Made by a program: the position numbers and the translations under genes | The notes under the pieces: generated by a model | What the model saw: the letters and a program-made list of their open reading frames with translations, nothing else | Databases searched by the model: none | What the model was told of the DNA's origin: nothing | Assembly: GCF_000875895.1 (NCBI RefSeq) | Contig: NZ_JXCF01000256.1 | Span: forward strand, 248,001-312,000 | Reading direction: 5' to 3' | Length of the DNA stretch: 64,000 nt | Source of the DNA: Staphylococcus gallinarum | Lineage (GTDB): Bacteria > Bacillota > Bacilli > Staphylococcales > Staphylococcaceae | In this document: in pieces, positions 28,330-36,085 of the stretch | Position numbering within the stretch: position 1 is the first letter of the stretch | How the letters are laid out: the number at the start of each line of letters is the position of its first letter

Positions 28330-28371
28330 TCGCTCCTCATTTCTTATTATCCTATTCGTTCAGGTGTCTCA
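28330..28371 (-). repeat. Dispersed intergenic repeat, copy 1
   Basis: Read on the minus strand, this 42-bp stretch starts TGAGACACCTGA, has a GA-TAGGAT core and ends GAGGAGCGA. The same order of blocks recurs at 35896-35940, where the spacer between blocks differs. It lies between araR and the ara promoter region, outside any gene. It looks like a member of a scattered staphylococcal intergenic repeat family. Confidence 0.55.
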
Positions 28372-28419
28372 ATTTCAATTCGTAGACCATACAAGTGACT
28401 GTTATATGAAATAAAAAAA

Positions 28420-28450
28420 AGAGCCAAATTCCGTTATATGGATTGGCTCT
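28420..28450 (-). terminator. Terminator of araR
   Basis: An 8-bp stem AGAGCCAA/TTGGCTCT is followed by nine T on the minus strand, downstream of araR. Confidence 0.8.
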
Positions 28451-28536
28451 GTCGTTATTTAAAGATACTCGATACTATAAGTATAGTTATACCACTCAAC
28501 TAAACGCATTGCATCGTATCATTCGCTATATATGAT

Positions 28537-29610
28537 TTACTTTACGGAACTTCTTTCTATAATATAGGTATCTAATAGTTCTGAAGGTTGTACCTTACCT
28601 GTTTCAATTGTATTCAATACCCAATTAGCTGCTTTCTCTCCTAATAGTTCTTGAGGGTGGGATGTCGTTGTTAAATCAACATCTTCTAATTTGCTCAATA
28701 CTGAGTTATCTTCCCCCACAACAGACATATCATTTGGAATGGCAATACCTAGTTTTTCTAATTTTTTCATAATGTAATATGCGATTTGGTCATTGTAACA
28801 CACCACAGCCGAAGCTTGTATTTGCTTCGATACCACGTGTTCCACAAATTGATCTAACACAGATAATTTACTTTCTGTATCATACGTATAAATATATTCA
28901 CTCTTAAAGACTTTGTTACAATTTTCAAAGGCATTAAAATAACCTTTCATCCTTAACTTACCTTGATTGTCATCTATCTTGGTAATTAAAGCGATATCCT
29001 CATGTCCCTTATCTATAAGATATTTCGTTGCAAGATGTCCTGACTTAATATCATCAATAGCAATATAGGGTAAGTTCAATTCTTCATATTGCGCATTAAT
29101 AGATAATATCGGAATATTACGTTGTTTAAATAAGGAATAATACGATAAGTTCGGATTGTAGACATTACTTTTCGTAGGTTCAACAATGAGACCTTTGATA
29201 CCTTGATTTAACATCATCTCTAAACATTGACGCTCGTCAGCATGATTATTGTTCGTGCTTGCTAATATTAATGAGTAACCATTCTCTCTCAATACTGTTT
29301 CGATACCTCGTATGATACTCGGAAATATATAATCTGATAAATAGGTTACAATTAATCCAATCTTCTTAGCATTATGGTTCGTTTCCGAATTTAAAAATTC
29401 ATAACTTACATATGAACCAGAACCTTTTCTCTTATTTATATAACCATCTGCAACTAATAATTCCATTGCTTGACGTATCGTATATCGGCTCACACTATAT
29501 CGATGCTGGAAATCCTTTTCAGTAGGTAATAATGATCCTACTTGGAATTCTTTACTAATAATTTTATTTTTAATCTCATCTGCTATCACTTGATATTTAG
29601 GCTTATTCAT
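28537..29610 (-). CDS. araR: AraR, arabinose operon repressor (GntR-type DNA-binding domain fused to LacI-type sensor)
   Basis: This 357-residue chimeric regulator has an N-terminal GntR winged helix (KYQVIADEIKNKIISKEFQV, then EKDFQHRYSVSRYTIRQAME) and a C-terminal LacI/periplasmic-binding domain (KKIGLIVTYLSDYIFPSIIRG, SVVGEDNSVLSKLEDVDLTT). This is the AraR architecture known from Bacillus, with L-arabinose as inducer. It sits directly upstream of the ara operon on the same strand but has its own terminator. The ATG at 29610 is preceded by AGGAGA. The two TTGTCCGTA boxes at araB are its likely targets. Confidence 0.92.
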   Translation of the reverse strand: MNKPKYQVIADEIKNKIISKEFQVGSLLPTEKDFQHRYSVSRYTIRQAMELLVADGYINKRKGSGSYVSYEFLNSETNHNAKKIGLIVTYLSDYIFPSIIRGIETVLRENGYSLILASTNNNHADERQCLEMMLNQGIKGLIVEPTKSNVYNPNLSYYSLFKQRNIPILSINAQYEELNLPYIAIDDIKSGHLATKYLIDKGHEDIALITKIDDNQGKLRMKGYFNAFENCNKVFKSEYIYTYDTESKLSVLDQFVEHVVSKQIQASAVVCYNDQIAYYIMKKLEKLGIAIPNDMSVVGEDNSVLSKLEDVDLTTTSHPQELLGEKAANWVLNTIETGKVQPSELLDTYIIERSSVK

Positions 29611-29745
29611 AAAATACAATCTCCTAGTTCTAACGATATATGCTTAATCATTGTTAGTATATCATATAAAAGTTAAATTCAATTTATCGCAAAAGTAAGA
29701 TGTTTACTTGGTATTTGTTACTTAATGATTATCCAAGCGTACAAG

Positions 29746-30618
29746 TCATGACTTACTATATGTTTCCATAACGTTGCGATAAATTTTTGATTTTTTGTAA
29801 CTACTTAAATTTGCATGTTTTGTTACATCATACAAATTCTTTCTTACCTCTTCTAATAATCCTTGATAAGTCTTAATTGTCAGTACAATGATGGGCTCTA
29901 TATCATCGTCAAATAAATACAAGTGATCCAAAATATATGAGAAATTCCGTTCTATCAGTTTCGCATAACTTTCCCATAAATGTGCGTAGTTAGGGGTTAC
30001 GCCGTTATAATAAATTGAATCCAAATCAACATTGTAGTATTCCAACTTTTCAATACTTATATAGATTTTACCATTGCTATAGTCCTTGCCTACATTTCTT
30101 AATATTTTAGTCAATTGGAGGGCCTTTCCTAAAGCAATACTCATCGCATTTGCTTCTGCTACCTTAGTTGCTTCAATTTGTGATTGAGTAAAAATAGGAT
30201 TAAGCAATTCTCCAATAACACCACTTACACCATAGCAGTATTGCTCTAATTGCTGATCAGTGTCATTTGCAGAAAATACAAAATCATCTTCAACTGTTTG
30301 GATAAATGTCTCTAAAGCGGATCTTGGCAAATTATATAAATGTATCGTCTGTGCCAATGGTTTCATTATTTTTGTATTACTATGAAACTTTTTAGTCTCC
30401 CCATTATAAATTTGTTGGACATCTTGCTTGATTTTATTTAAATATTCTATATCTTTATGCACCTTAATACTTTCGTCTACGTTATGATAAAGTGCATAAA
30501 TCGACCATAGCGCATTACGCTTTTCAGTTGATAAATGTTCAAAAGCATTCGCAAATGTCTTTGTATAATTTTTCATTATCTTTTGACAATATTTATACTC
30601 TTTTTCTAAGTTCCCCAT
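29746..30618 (-). CDS. CrtM-like squalene/phytoene synthase family protein with altered Asp-rich motifs
   Basis: This 290-residue protein aligns along its length with staphylococcal dehydrosqualene synthase CrtM (N-terminal YKYCQKIMKNYTKTFANAF, middle QYCYGVSGVIGELLNPIF, then LQLTKILRNVGKDYSNGKIY). CrtM needs two DxxxD motifs to bind Mg-diphosphate. Here the first, DDSID in CrtM, reads DESIK (residues 48-52) and the second, DVGED, reads NVGKD (175-179), so each has lost one metal-ligand aspartate. Prenyl condensation is therefore doubtful; a binding or altered role is possible. No other crt gene is nearby. The start ATG at 30618 gives a CrtM-like N-terminus. Family comparison is from memory. 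Confidence 0.8.
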   Translation of the reverse strand: MGNLEKEYKYCQKIMKNYTKTFANAFEHLSTEKRNALWSIYALYHNVDESIKVHKDIEYLNKIKQDVQQIYNGETKKFHSNTKIMKPLAQTIHLYNLPRSALETFIQTVEDDFVFSANDTDQQLEQYCYGVSGVIGELLNPIFTQSQIEATKVAEANAMSIALGKALQLTKILRNVGKDYSNGKIYISIEKLEYYNVDLDSIYYNGVTPNYAHLWESYAKLIERNFSYILDHLYLFDDDIEPIIVLTIKTYQGLLEEVRKNLYDVTKHANLSSYKKSKIYRNVMETYSKS

Positions 30619-30817
30619 ATTTACACACCTTATATTTAATATCTTTATATGCTCATCAGATGTTGTATTTTAAGCAGTAATCACCAAATGTTATGTACTA
30701 TTTTATTGTTATATTAATTACATTTACCCGTTTTCATTTTGATTATGTCTAGCTATGAATCAATCTATTACTTATATGTCGCATATGATATCACAATGAT
30801 ACACTTATTATAAAAAT

Positions 30818-30854
30818 AACGCGTTCAAGGCATTAATTCATCCTTAAACGCGTT
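30818..30854 (-). terminator. Terminator of the PadR-monooxygenase operon
   Basis: AACGCGTTCAAGG pairs with CCTTAAACGCGTT (one G-T wobble) and the minus strand continues ATTTTTATAATAAG. Confidence 0.75.
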
Positions 30855-30874
30855 AAATTTTAATTTAATTGATA

Positions 30875-31996
30875 TTAATTTACAAATGTGAACATGTCAC
30901 TTAACTTTTTAGCGGCGCCTTCTGTAAACATGCGCTCTAAGTTGTCTTGAGAATCTTGCGCACTAATTTTAGATACTTTATTCATCTCTTGTTCATATTG
31001 TTTAGCTACTGTCATTTTATCAGTGTGCTCGTCTAGAGATTTCACAAATAAATAAGCATCATACAATGCCATATTTACACCTTCACCAGCAAATGGACTC
31101 ATCAAATGTGCTGCATCTCCAATTAGTGTAATAGATTGATTTGTTTCCCATTTAAAGCCAATGGGTAATCTATATATTCTTCTAAACAAGATATTATTGC
31201 TCATATTTTTAATATAATTTAATAATTGCTCATCCCACTGTTCGAAGTCACTCAGCAAACGTGCTTTCAATTCATCGTGCGACATTTGTTTATAATCTTC
31301 TAATTCAGCTTCTGCCATTCTGTAAGATACATAAACTTTAATGCTGTCATCACCATTTAATTGTGCTAACAAACCTTTATCTTGGTCTAAAGCCATCATT
31401 TTTCCATTCTTATTGTATTGTAACAACTGCGGGTAGTGTTGGCTCACTTCTTCAACGTTAATCTCCACCATACTAATACCTGTATATTCTATATTTACAT
31501 CTGACAAATAAGATCTGACTTTAGAAAATGCACCATCAGAACCAATCACATAGTCAAATTGTTCTTGATAGCCATTAGAAAAAGTAACTTCACATTTGCT
31601 ATCAGCAAATTGCTTTAGACTTTCAAACTGATAGCCATACTTAATTGCTGATGGATCAATGTGACTACGAATTAAATCACATAGCACTCCACGATCAATT
31701 TCAGGTCGATCACCTTGACCATCTGCATCGTCTTCATAATATACTTTACCAGTTGCATCGACAATCTTTGTATCTTCACCTTCAAATCGCGCAAGCTTAT
31801 TAAATTCATCAATAAGCCCCGCTTCCTTCAGAGGTATTTGTCCTGTATCCCCATGTATATCTAATGACCCACCTTGCAACTGATGATTTTGACCATTAGA
31901 TTTTTCAAAAATAGTAAACTGATAACCACGTTGTTGAAGTAACAGTCCTAGCATTAAACCGCCAGGACCTCCACCAATAATTGCAATACGATTCAT
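30875..31996 (-). CDS. FAD-dependent monooxygenase, TetX-like (group A flavoprotein)
   Basis: This 373-residue protein has the three class A flavoprotein monooxygenase motifs: dinucleotide binding IIGGGPGGLMLGLLLQQRG at the start, DYVIGSDGAFSKVRS (DG motif) and LIGDAAHLMSPFAGEGVNMA (GD motif). GGSLDIHGDTGQIPLKEAGL and RPEIDRGVLCDLI resemble the tetracycline-inactivating TetX group, but substrate specificity cannot be read from this. It would hydroxylate a small aromatic or polyketide-like compound with NAD(P)H and oxygen. It is 30 bp downstream of a PadR regulator in the same operon, suggesting induction by a toxic compound. Confidence 0.82.
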   Translation of the reverse strand: MNRIAIIGGGPGGLMLGLLLQQRGYQFTIFEKSNGQNHQLQGGSLDIHGDTGQIPLKEAGLIDEFNKLARFEGEDTKIVDATGKVYYEDDADGQGDRPEIDRGVLCDLIRSHIDPSAIKYGYQFESLKQFADSKCEVTFSNGYQEQFDYVIGSDGAFSKVRSYLSDVNIEYTGISMVEINVEEVSQHYPQLLQYNKNGKMMALDQDKGLLAQLNGDDSIKVYVSYRMAEAELEDYKQMSHDELKARLLSDFEQWDEQLLNYIKNMSNNILFRRIYRLPIGFKWETNQSITLIGDAAHLMSPFAGEGVNMALYDAYLFVKSLDEHTDKMTVAKQYEQEMNKVSKISAQDSQDNLERMFTEGAAKKLSDMFTFVN

Positions 31997-32026
31997 TTTG
32001 TATTCCCCACTTACAAATATTTAGAT

Positions 32027-32602
32027 TTAATATAAATCTTCAAGTTCTTTCTTCGTACGTTCGACAAATTCATTAAATTTGCGTTTTTTCTCTTCATCGT
32101 TAAATGACTCTTTACTCTTGAGCATAAACGTTCTAAATAAATCCTGTAATTGTGCTCTAGATTCTTGCATTTTGTCAAAATCCATATGCTTTAATTGTTC
32201 TAATCGAGTCAACATTGCATCATTCATATTTTCATTTAAGAACGTTTGTCCCTCTTCAGTAATCGTATACACTTTCTTCTTACCATCTTTCGAAATTGAT
32301 ACAAACTCTCTATCTTCTAGCATTTGTAATATAGGATAAACTGATCCAGGACTAGGTGAATAGAATCCTTTAAACTGTTCTTCTAAATCTTTGATAATTT
32401 GATAACCATGCTTTGATTCTTGCTGCAACATTTTTAAAATTACAAACTGTAAATTACCTTTTTTGAAAAATCTTTCCTTACCCATTGCTGCCATTGCACG
32501 AGGATCAAATCCATCCATACCTCTACCAAAACCAAAATCTTCTCTATTCATCATCTTATGTGCAAAATGTGTGTGTCTTTTGTGAAAATGTCTTCTAAAC
32601 AT
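32027..32602 (-). CDS. PadR-family transcriptional regulator
   Basis: This 191-residue protein has the PadR winged helix-turn-helix (GNLQFVILKMLQQESKHGYQ, then YSPSPGSVYPILQMLED) after a basic, histidine-rich N-terminal tail of about 45 residues (MFRRHFHKRHTHFAHKMM). A helical C-terminal dimerisation region (ESFNDEEKKRKFNEFVERTK) follows. PadR proteins usually repress detoxification genes and release DNA on binding a drug or phenolic ligand. It is the first gene of the operon with the TetX-like monooxygenase. Three palindromic CGATATATCG sites lie immediately upstream, implying autoregulation. AAAGGGAG precedes the ATG. Confidence 0.88.
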   Translation of the reverse strand: MFRRHFHKRHTHFAHKMMNREDFGFGRGMDGFDPRAMAAMGKERFFKKGNLQFVILKMLQQESKHGYQIIKDLEEQFKGFYSPSPGSVYPILQMLEDREFVSISKDGKKKVYTITEEGQTFLNENMNDAMLTRLEQLKHMDFDKMQESRAQLQDLFRTFMLKSKESFNDEEKKRKFNEFVERTKKELEDLY

Positions 32603-32623
32603 ATTAATCTCCCTTTCTTATTT

Positions 32624-32674
32624 CGATATATCGAAATTATAAACGATATATCGAAATACGTCAACGATATATCG
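32624..32674. promoter_or_regulatory. Three tandem palindromic operators upstream of padR
   Basis: CGATATATCG occurs three times (32624-32633, 32644-32653, 32665-32674). The centres are 20 and 21 bp apart, about two helical turns; the first is extended to TTTCGATATATCGAAA. They directly precede the padR ribosome binding site, so they are the likely PadR binding sites. Confidence 0.7.
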
Positions 32675-32756
32675 TTATTTTTCTTTCTTTTTACACTAAA
32701 TGATTTGCAAAACAGCGCAACCACGGGCTTTTGAATAAAATTTTTCAATAAAAATA

Positions 32757-32791
32757 GTCCTTAAATGAATAAACACATTTCATTTAAGGAC
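32757..32791 (-). terminator. Terminator of the ipdC-like gene
   Basis: GTCCTTAAATGAA pairs perfectly with TTCATTTAAGGAC over 13 bp, followed by TATTTTTATTG on the minus strand. Confidence 0.8.
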
Positions 32792-32887
32792 CTAATATTT
32801 TAAATTACATGTCAGAATATATTGCTATTAAACAAACTACATTATCCAAAGAAATTGCTCGCTCTGTTTAACACAAGATGTGCTAGA

Positions 32888-34531
32888 TTAACCATTTTGC
32901 TTTGCAAATGCTTTACCAATATCATTTAATTTTTCAGGGGCATCGTGCATACCCATCTTAACTTCAATGACATGCATACGATTAGGTTGCAGATTAATTT
33001 CATTGAAAGCATGTTGTAAACTCACACTTGAGTCAACTTCGTGTACTGATACGGTTTCGTTACCACCAAAGACACTAGGCAATGCTTTATAATCCCACAT
33101 TGGTATATCGTTATACAACGCATTTTCACCATGAATTTTACGCTCAACAGTATAGCCATCATTATTTATAATAAATATTACTGGTTTCAACTGTAGTCTA
33201 ATCATCGTTGCCATTTCCTGTACTGTTAATTGTAGCGATCCATCACCAATTAACAATACATTTCGTCGTTCTCCATCAGCTAATTGTGAACCTAAAGTTG
33301 CTGGTAAAGTATAACCAATTGATCCCCATAAAGGTTGACCAATAAATTTATTCGTTTTCGTTAATGCTAAATCATAGGCACCAAAGAAAGATGTTCCTTG
33401 TTCTGCAATCACTACATCATCACGATTTAAAAAATCTTGCATCATTTTAAAATATGTTTGTTGTGTTAACGGTGTATCATCTAATACATCATCATTTGGC
33501 ACAGGCTTTTTGAACATAGGATAATCTCCATTGAAGTGAAAATCTATGCGCTGTAAACCTATTAATAAATCTTGTAAAGCTACATTATCATCTCGTGTTT
33601 CGTTCATTTTAAAGTTACGATGATTTAACATAATTACATCATCTATATCAAATTGATATGAAAATCCTGCCGTTGCAGAATCTGTTAGCTTAGCACCGAT
33701 ATTTAATATAGCATCACTATGATCCACATAGTATTTAATGCGTTCCTCAGCAATTGAACCATCATAAATGCCCATATAATATGGACTCTCCTCATTAAAA
33801 GCACCTTTACCCAAAGATAATTGGGCAACTGGAATACCCGTCTGATTAACAAATTGTTCTAATAATTCATGCAAACCGAAACTATTAATCTCGTGTCCTG
33901 TAATAATCACTGGTCGTTCCGCACTATTTAATTTCGCTTGAACCATGTCGATATATTGAGAAACATCAGCAGGTTTGCTCATTTTATAGTGATAATCTTC
34001 CTTCACTTCAATCTCTTTTGCTGCAACATCAATTGGTAAATGTATGTGTACAGGTCTACTTTCAGTTAATGCGGCATTGATAACTCTTGGAATTTCCAAT
34101 TGTGCATTATCCTCTGTAATATATGCTTGTGTAGTCGTGATTGGTTCATACATTTTGCGATAATCATCAAAGTTACCTTCACCTAATGAGTGATGCACAT
34201 ATTTCCCTGCTTGTTCCACTGCTTGTGTAGGGGCGCCCGTAATTTGAATGACTGGCACACGCTCTGCAAATGCACCCGCAATACCATTAACAGCACTCAG
34301 CTCACCAACACCAAATGTAGTTACCATTGCACTGATGCCTTTCATTCTAGCATAACCATCAGCAGCGTAACTCGCGTTTAATTCATTCGTATTACCTATC
34401 CATTCCATATCCGTTCTACCGATAATATCATCTAAAAACGTTAAATTAAAATCTCCCGGAACACCAAAAACCTTATCCACGCCAACATTACTTAAACAGT
34501 CCATTAAATATTGTCCAATACGTCTTCTCAT
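32888..34531 (-). CDS. ipdC: Thiamine-diphosphate-dependent 2-oxoacid decarboxylase (indolepyruvate/phenylpyruvate decarboxylase type)
   Basis: This 547-residue protein is a pyruvate/indolepyruvate decarboxylase family enzyme, which converts 2-oxoacids such as indolepyruvate or branched-chain 2-oxoacids to aldehydes. The cofactor-activating glutamate is at Glu50 in NTNELNASYAADGYAR, the adjacent histidines are in KYVHHSLGEG, and the ThDP/Mg motif is GDGSLQLTVQEM up to NNDGYTVER. Staphylococcal homologues are annotated ipdC; the real substrate may be a branched-chain oxoacid, giving aldehyde aromas. It is monocistronic, with AAAAGGGGAA before the ATG and its own terminator. Confidence 0.9.
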   Translation of the reverse strand: MRRRIGQYLMDCLSNVGVDKVFGVPGDFNLTFLDDIIGRTDMEWIGNTNELNASYAADGYARMKGISAMVTTFGVGELSAVNGIAGAFAERVPVIQITGAPTQAVEQAGKYVHHSLGEGNFDDYRKMYEPITTTQAYITEDNAQLEIPRVINAALTESRPVHIHLPIDVAAKEIEVKEDYHYKMSKPADVSQYIDMVQAKLNSAERPVIITGHEINSFGLHELLEQFVNQTGIPVAQLSLGKGAFNEESPYYMGIYDGSIAEERIKYYVDHSDAILNIGAKLTDSATAGFSYQFDIDDVIMLNHRNFKMNETRDDNVALQDLLIGLQRIDFHFNGDYPMFKKPVPNDDVLDDTPLTQQTYFKMMQDFLNRDDVVIAEQGTSFFGAYDLALTKTNKFIGQPLWGSIGYTLPATLGSQLADGERRNVLLIGDGSLQLTVQEMATMIRLQLKPVIFIINNDGYTVERKIHGENALYNDIPMWDYKALPSVFGGNETVSVHEVDSSVSLQHAFNEINLQPNRMHVIEVKMGMHDAPEKLNDIGKAFAKQNG

Positions 34532-34571
34532 AATTCATTTCCCCTTTTTATCTATATTGAATTACACTTCC

Positions 34572-34610
34572 AAAATAATAAAAATGAAACAAAAGGTCAA
34601 CTATATTGAC
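34572..34610 (-). promoter_or_regulatory. ipdC promoter with overlapping dyad
   Basis: On the minus strand TTGACC and TATTTT are 17 bp apart. The inverted repeat GTCAA-N5-TTGAC (34596-34610) covers the -35 box and could be an operator for an unidentified regulator. Confidence 0.45.
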
Positions 34611-34701
34611 TTATTTAAATTGTGAAACTTTTTATTTTGCACTTATCATTTATCAATAAGCAATGAACTATAATCATTGCCAATTTACCTAGCACTGGAG
34701 T

Positions 34702-34917
34702 AATAAAAAATGATCACTGATGTTTATTTCAACATCAATGATCATTCTATCTTTAAAAATGTGATAATAAGCATTTTATTGGCTAACATCCTACATATTC
34801 CAATATGCAATGGTGGATTTGTAAATCCCTATATTTACCAATAATGCCAACTTATTAATATATGGGCTGTATATTTAGACAGACATGCTTATCTCTAAGT
34901 AGATTAACTTTAATTTG
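34702..34917 (-). ncRNA. Candidate small RNA between marR and ipdC
   Basis: On the minus strand TTGTAA and TATCAT lie exactly 17 bp apart (34924-34952), and a strong terminator hairpin with a T-run ends at about 34703. The roughly 215-bp transcript in between has no frame longer than about 15 codons with a ribosome binding site. It contains a small dyad GGATTT-AC-AAATCC. A 13-bp palindrome ACGTAT-G-ATACGT (34920-34932) overlaps the -10 box and could be an operator, possibly for the adjacent MarR. The RNA is inferred only from these signals. Confidence 0.35.
34709..34746 (-). terminator. Intrinsic terminator of the candidate small RNA
   Basis: Nested arms AATGATCA/TGATCATT and GATGTT/AACATC form one long stem, followed by seven T on the minus strand. 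It lies about 260 bp after marR with no gene between. Confidence 0.75.
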
Positions 34918-35003
34918 TCACGTATGATACGTATGACATTGACAATTTACAATGTAATCATACTTGAATTTACCTTTAAACCATGGGTTAGTGTGCGATA
35001 GCA

Positions 35004-35462
35004 TTAGTCTTTATCAAAATCATCTTTGAGATGTTTAATTTCTGCGTATCCTTGTCTATGAGAAGCAAATTCTTCCATGATAGCGTACCAATCATTCCCG
35101 ACCTTTTTTTGAATATCTTGAAATAAATCATTTTGCGCTTTATTTAATTCTCTGACCAATTTTGTTCCTTTATCCGTAGCATATAATGCTTTAACACGCT
35201 TATCATGTTCCGTTTGTTTCTCTATAATATATGCTTCGTCTTTTAACTTTTTCAAAGCAGCATGGCTACCCTGTTTAGAGATTTCCATACTTTTCAATAA
35301 ATCCTTTATAGTAATTCCCGGTACTTTATCTATGAAAAATAAGAATCTATGATGTTGACGATTCAATCCATAAGCCTCAATAATTTCATCAGCTGTATTG
35401 ATAAATGTTTTATAAGCAAAATAAAACAACAGATTCTCATAATCATTATTATTTTCTTGCAT
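35004..35462 (-). CDS. MarR-family transcriptional regulator
   Basis: This 152-residue protein has the MarR winged helix (GITIKDLLKSMEISKQGSHA, then ALKKLKDEAYIIEKQTEHDK, where the DK-R wing is typical), flanked by dimerisation helices. MarR regulators bind palindromes and respond to phenolic ligands or oxidants. Its target is unknown: the nearest candidates are the divergent-like palindrome at 34920-34932 and the ipdC gene. AAAAGGAAGG precedes the ATG. No partner gene is co-transcribed. Confidence 0.85.
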   Translation of the reverse strand: MQENNNDYENLLFYFAYKTFINTADEIIEAYGLNRQHHRFLFFIDKVPGITIKDLLKSMEISKQGSHAALKKLKDEAYIIEKQTEHDKRVKALYATDKGTKLVRELNKAQNDLFQDIQKKVGNDWYAIMEEFASHRQGYAEIKHLKDDFDKD

Positions 35463-35576
35463 GGCTTACCTTCCTTTTAATTCAATATTTCTTCTTATTT
35501 ATATTATGCCATCTATCAAACTATTTTGGTCTCCAATTTATAATCACATCATTGTTCAGTCCTACGAAAATAAAAA

Positions 35577-35606
35577 GACTAACATAAGACATTTCAAATG
35601 TTAGTC
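35577..35606 (-). terminator. Terminator behind a gene remnant
   Basis: A 9-bp stem GACTAACAT/ATGTTAGTC is followed by TTTTTATTTTCG on the minus strand. It lies 135 bp after the stop of the coding remnant at 35741-35895, and no other gene on this strand needs it. Confidence 0.65.
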
Positions 35607-35740
35607 ACCATTATTTTCGCTTTACATAATAAAAATACACTGATTCTATAGTTATGACAATATGATTCTTTCACGTTTTTCTATATTTGTAAGTTTATCC
35701 ATCAAAATCGAAAGATAAAGTACACAAAAATCATTTAAAA

Positions 35741-35895
35741 TTACAATAATGAACATGTTATTTTATTTAAATCTTCATCTTTTAACCCGTTATTCGTTTC
35801 TTGTTTTATCTCTGGAATAATTTCTGTTTCAATTAATTCCTTATAAGGTATCTTGTTTTTTGTAGTAAAAACATATAAGAAATGTGTATGGTTTG
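35741..35895 (-). pseudogene. C-terminal remnant of an unidentified gene
   Basis: On the minus strand a frame without start codon reads THFLYVFTTKNKIPYKELIE and continues through KQETNNGLKDEDLNKITCSLL to a TAA at 35741. The amphipathic, lysine- and glutamate-rich composition looks coding, and a terminator follows. Upstream, the frame runs into the intergenic repeat at 35896, so the 5' part of the gene seems to have been lost or replaced there. I do not recognise the family. It could also be a chance frame. Confidence 0.4.
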
Positions 35896-36032
35896 TGAGA
35901 CACCTGAGGGAGTAGGATGCGTGTCGTGACCGAGGAGCGACCTAGCCTCTATGTAAGTGAGCAATAACAAGCCCATCAAAGATTTTGATCTTTGATGGGC
36001 TTCATGCTGGGGATTGATGTCCCAGACACTTC
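35896..36032 (+). repeat. Dispersed intergenic repeat, copy 2, with a 15-bp hairpin
   Basis: TGAGACACCTGA, a GGAGTAGGAT core and GAGGAGCGA (35896-35940) match copy 1 at 28330-28371. Downstream lies a perfect 15-bp hairpin AAGCCCATCAAAGAT/ATCTTTGATGGGCTT (35969-36002) without a T-run, then GGGGATTGATGTCCCAGACA. The combination resembles the scattered non-coding elements common between staphylococcal genes. Confidence 0.5.
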
Positions 36033-36036
36033 AGTA

Positions 36037-36070
36037 TTTAACAACGTATAATACACAATGCGTTGTTAAA
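36037..36070 (-). terminator. Possible terminator of the membrane protein gene
   Basis: TTTAACAACG and CGTTGTTAAA form a perfect 10-bp stem with a 14-base loop, 16 bp after the stop codon of the gene at 36086. There is no T-run, so it may act as an mRNA 3' end stabiliser instead. Confidence 0.4.
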
Positions 36071-36085
36071 TTTTAATTATGCAAA

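Noticed and set aside
32551..32748. 65-codon minus-strand frame overlapping the padR start
   Set aside because: It crosses the palindromic operators and the padR ribosome binding site and has no homology that I can see.
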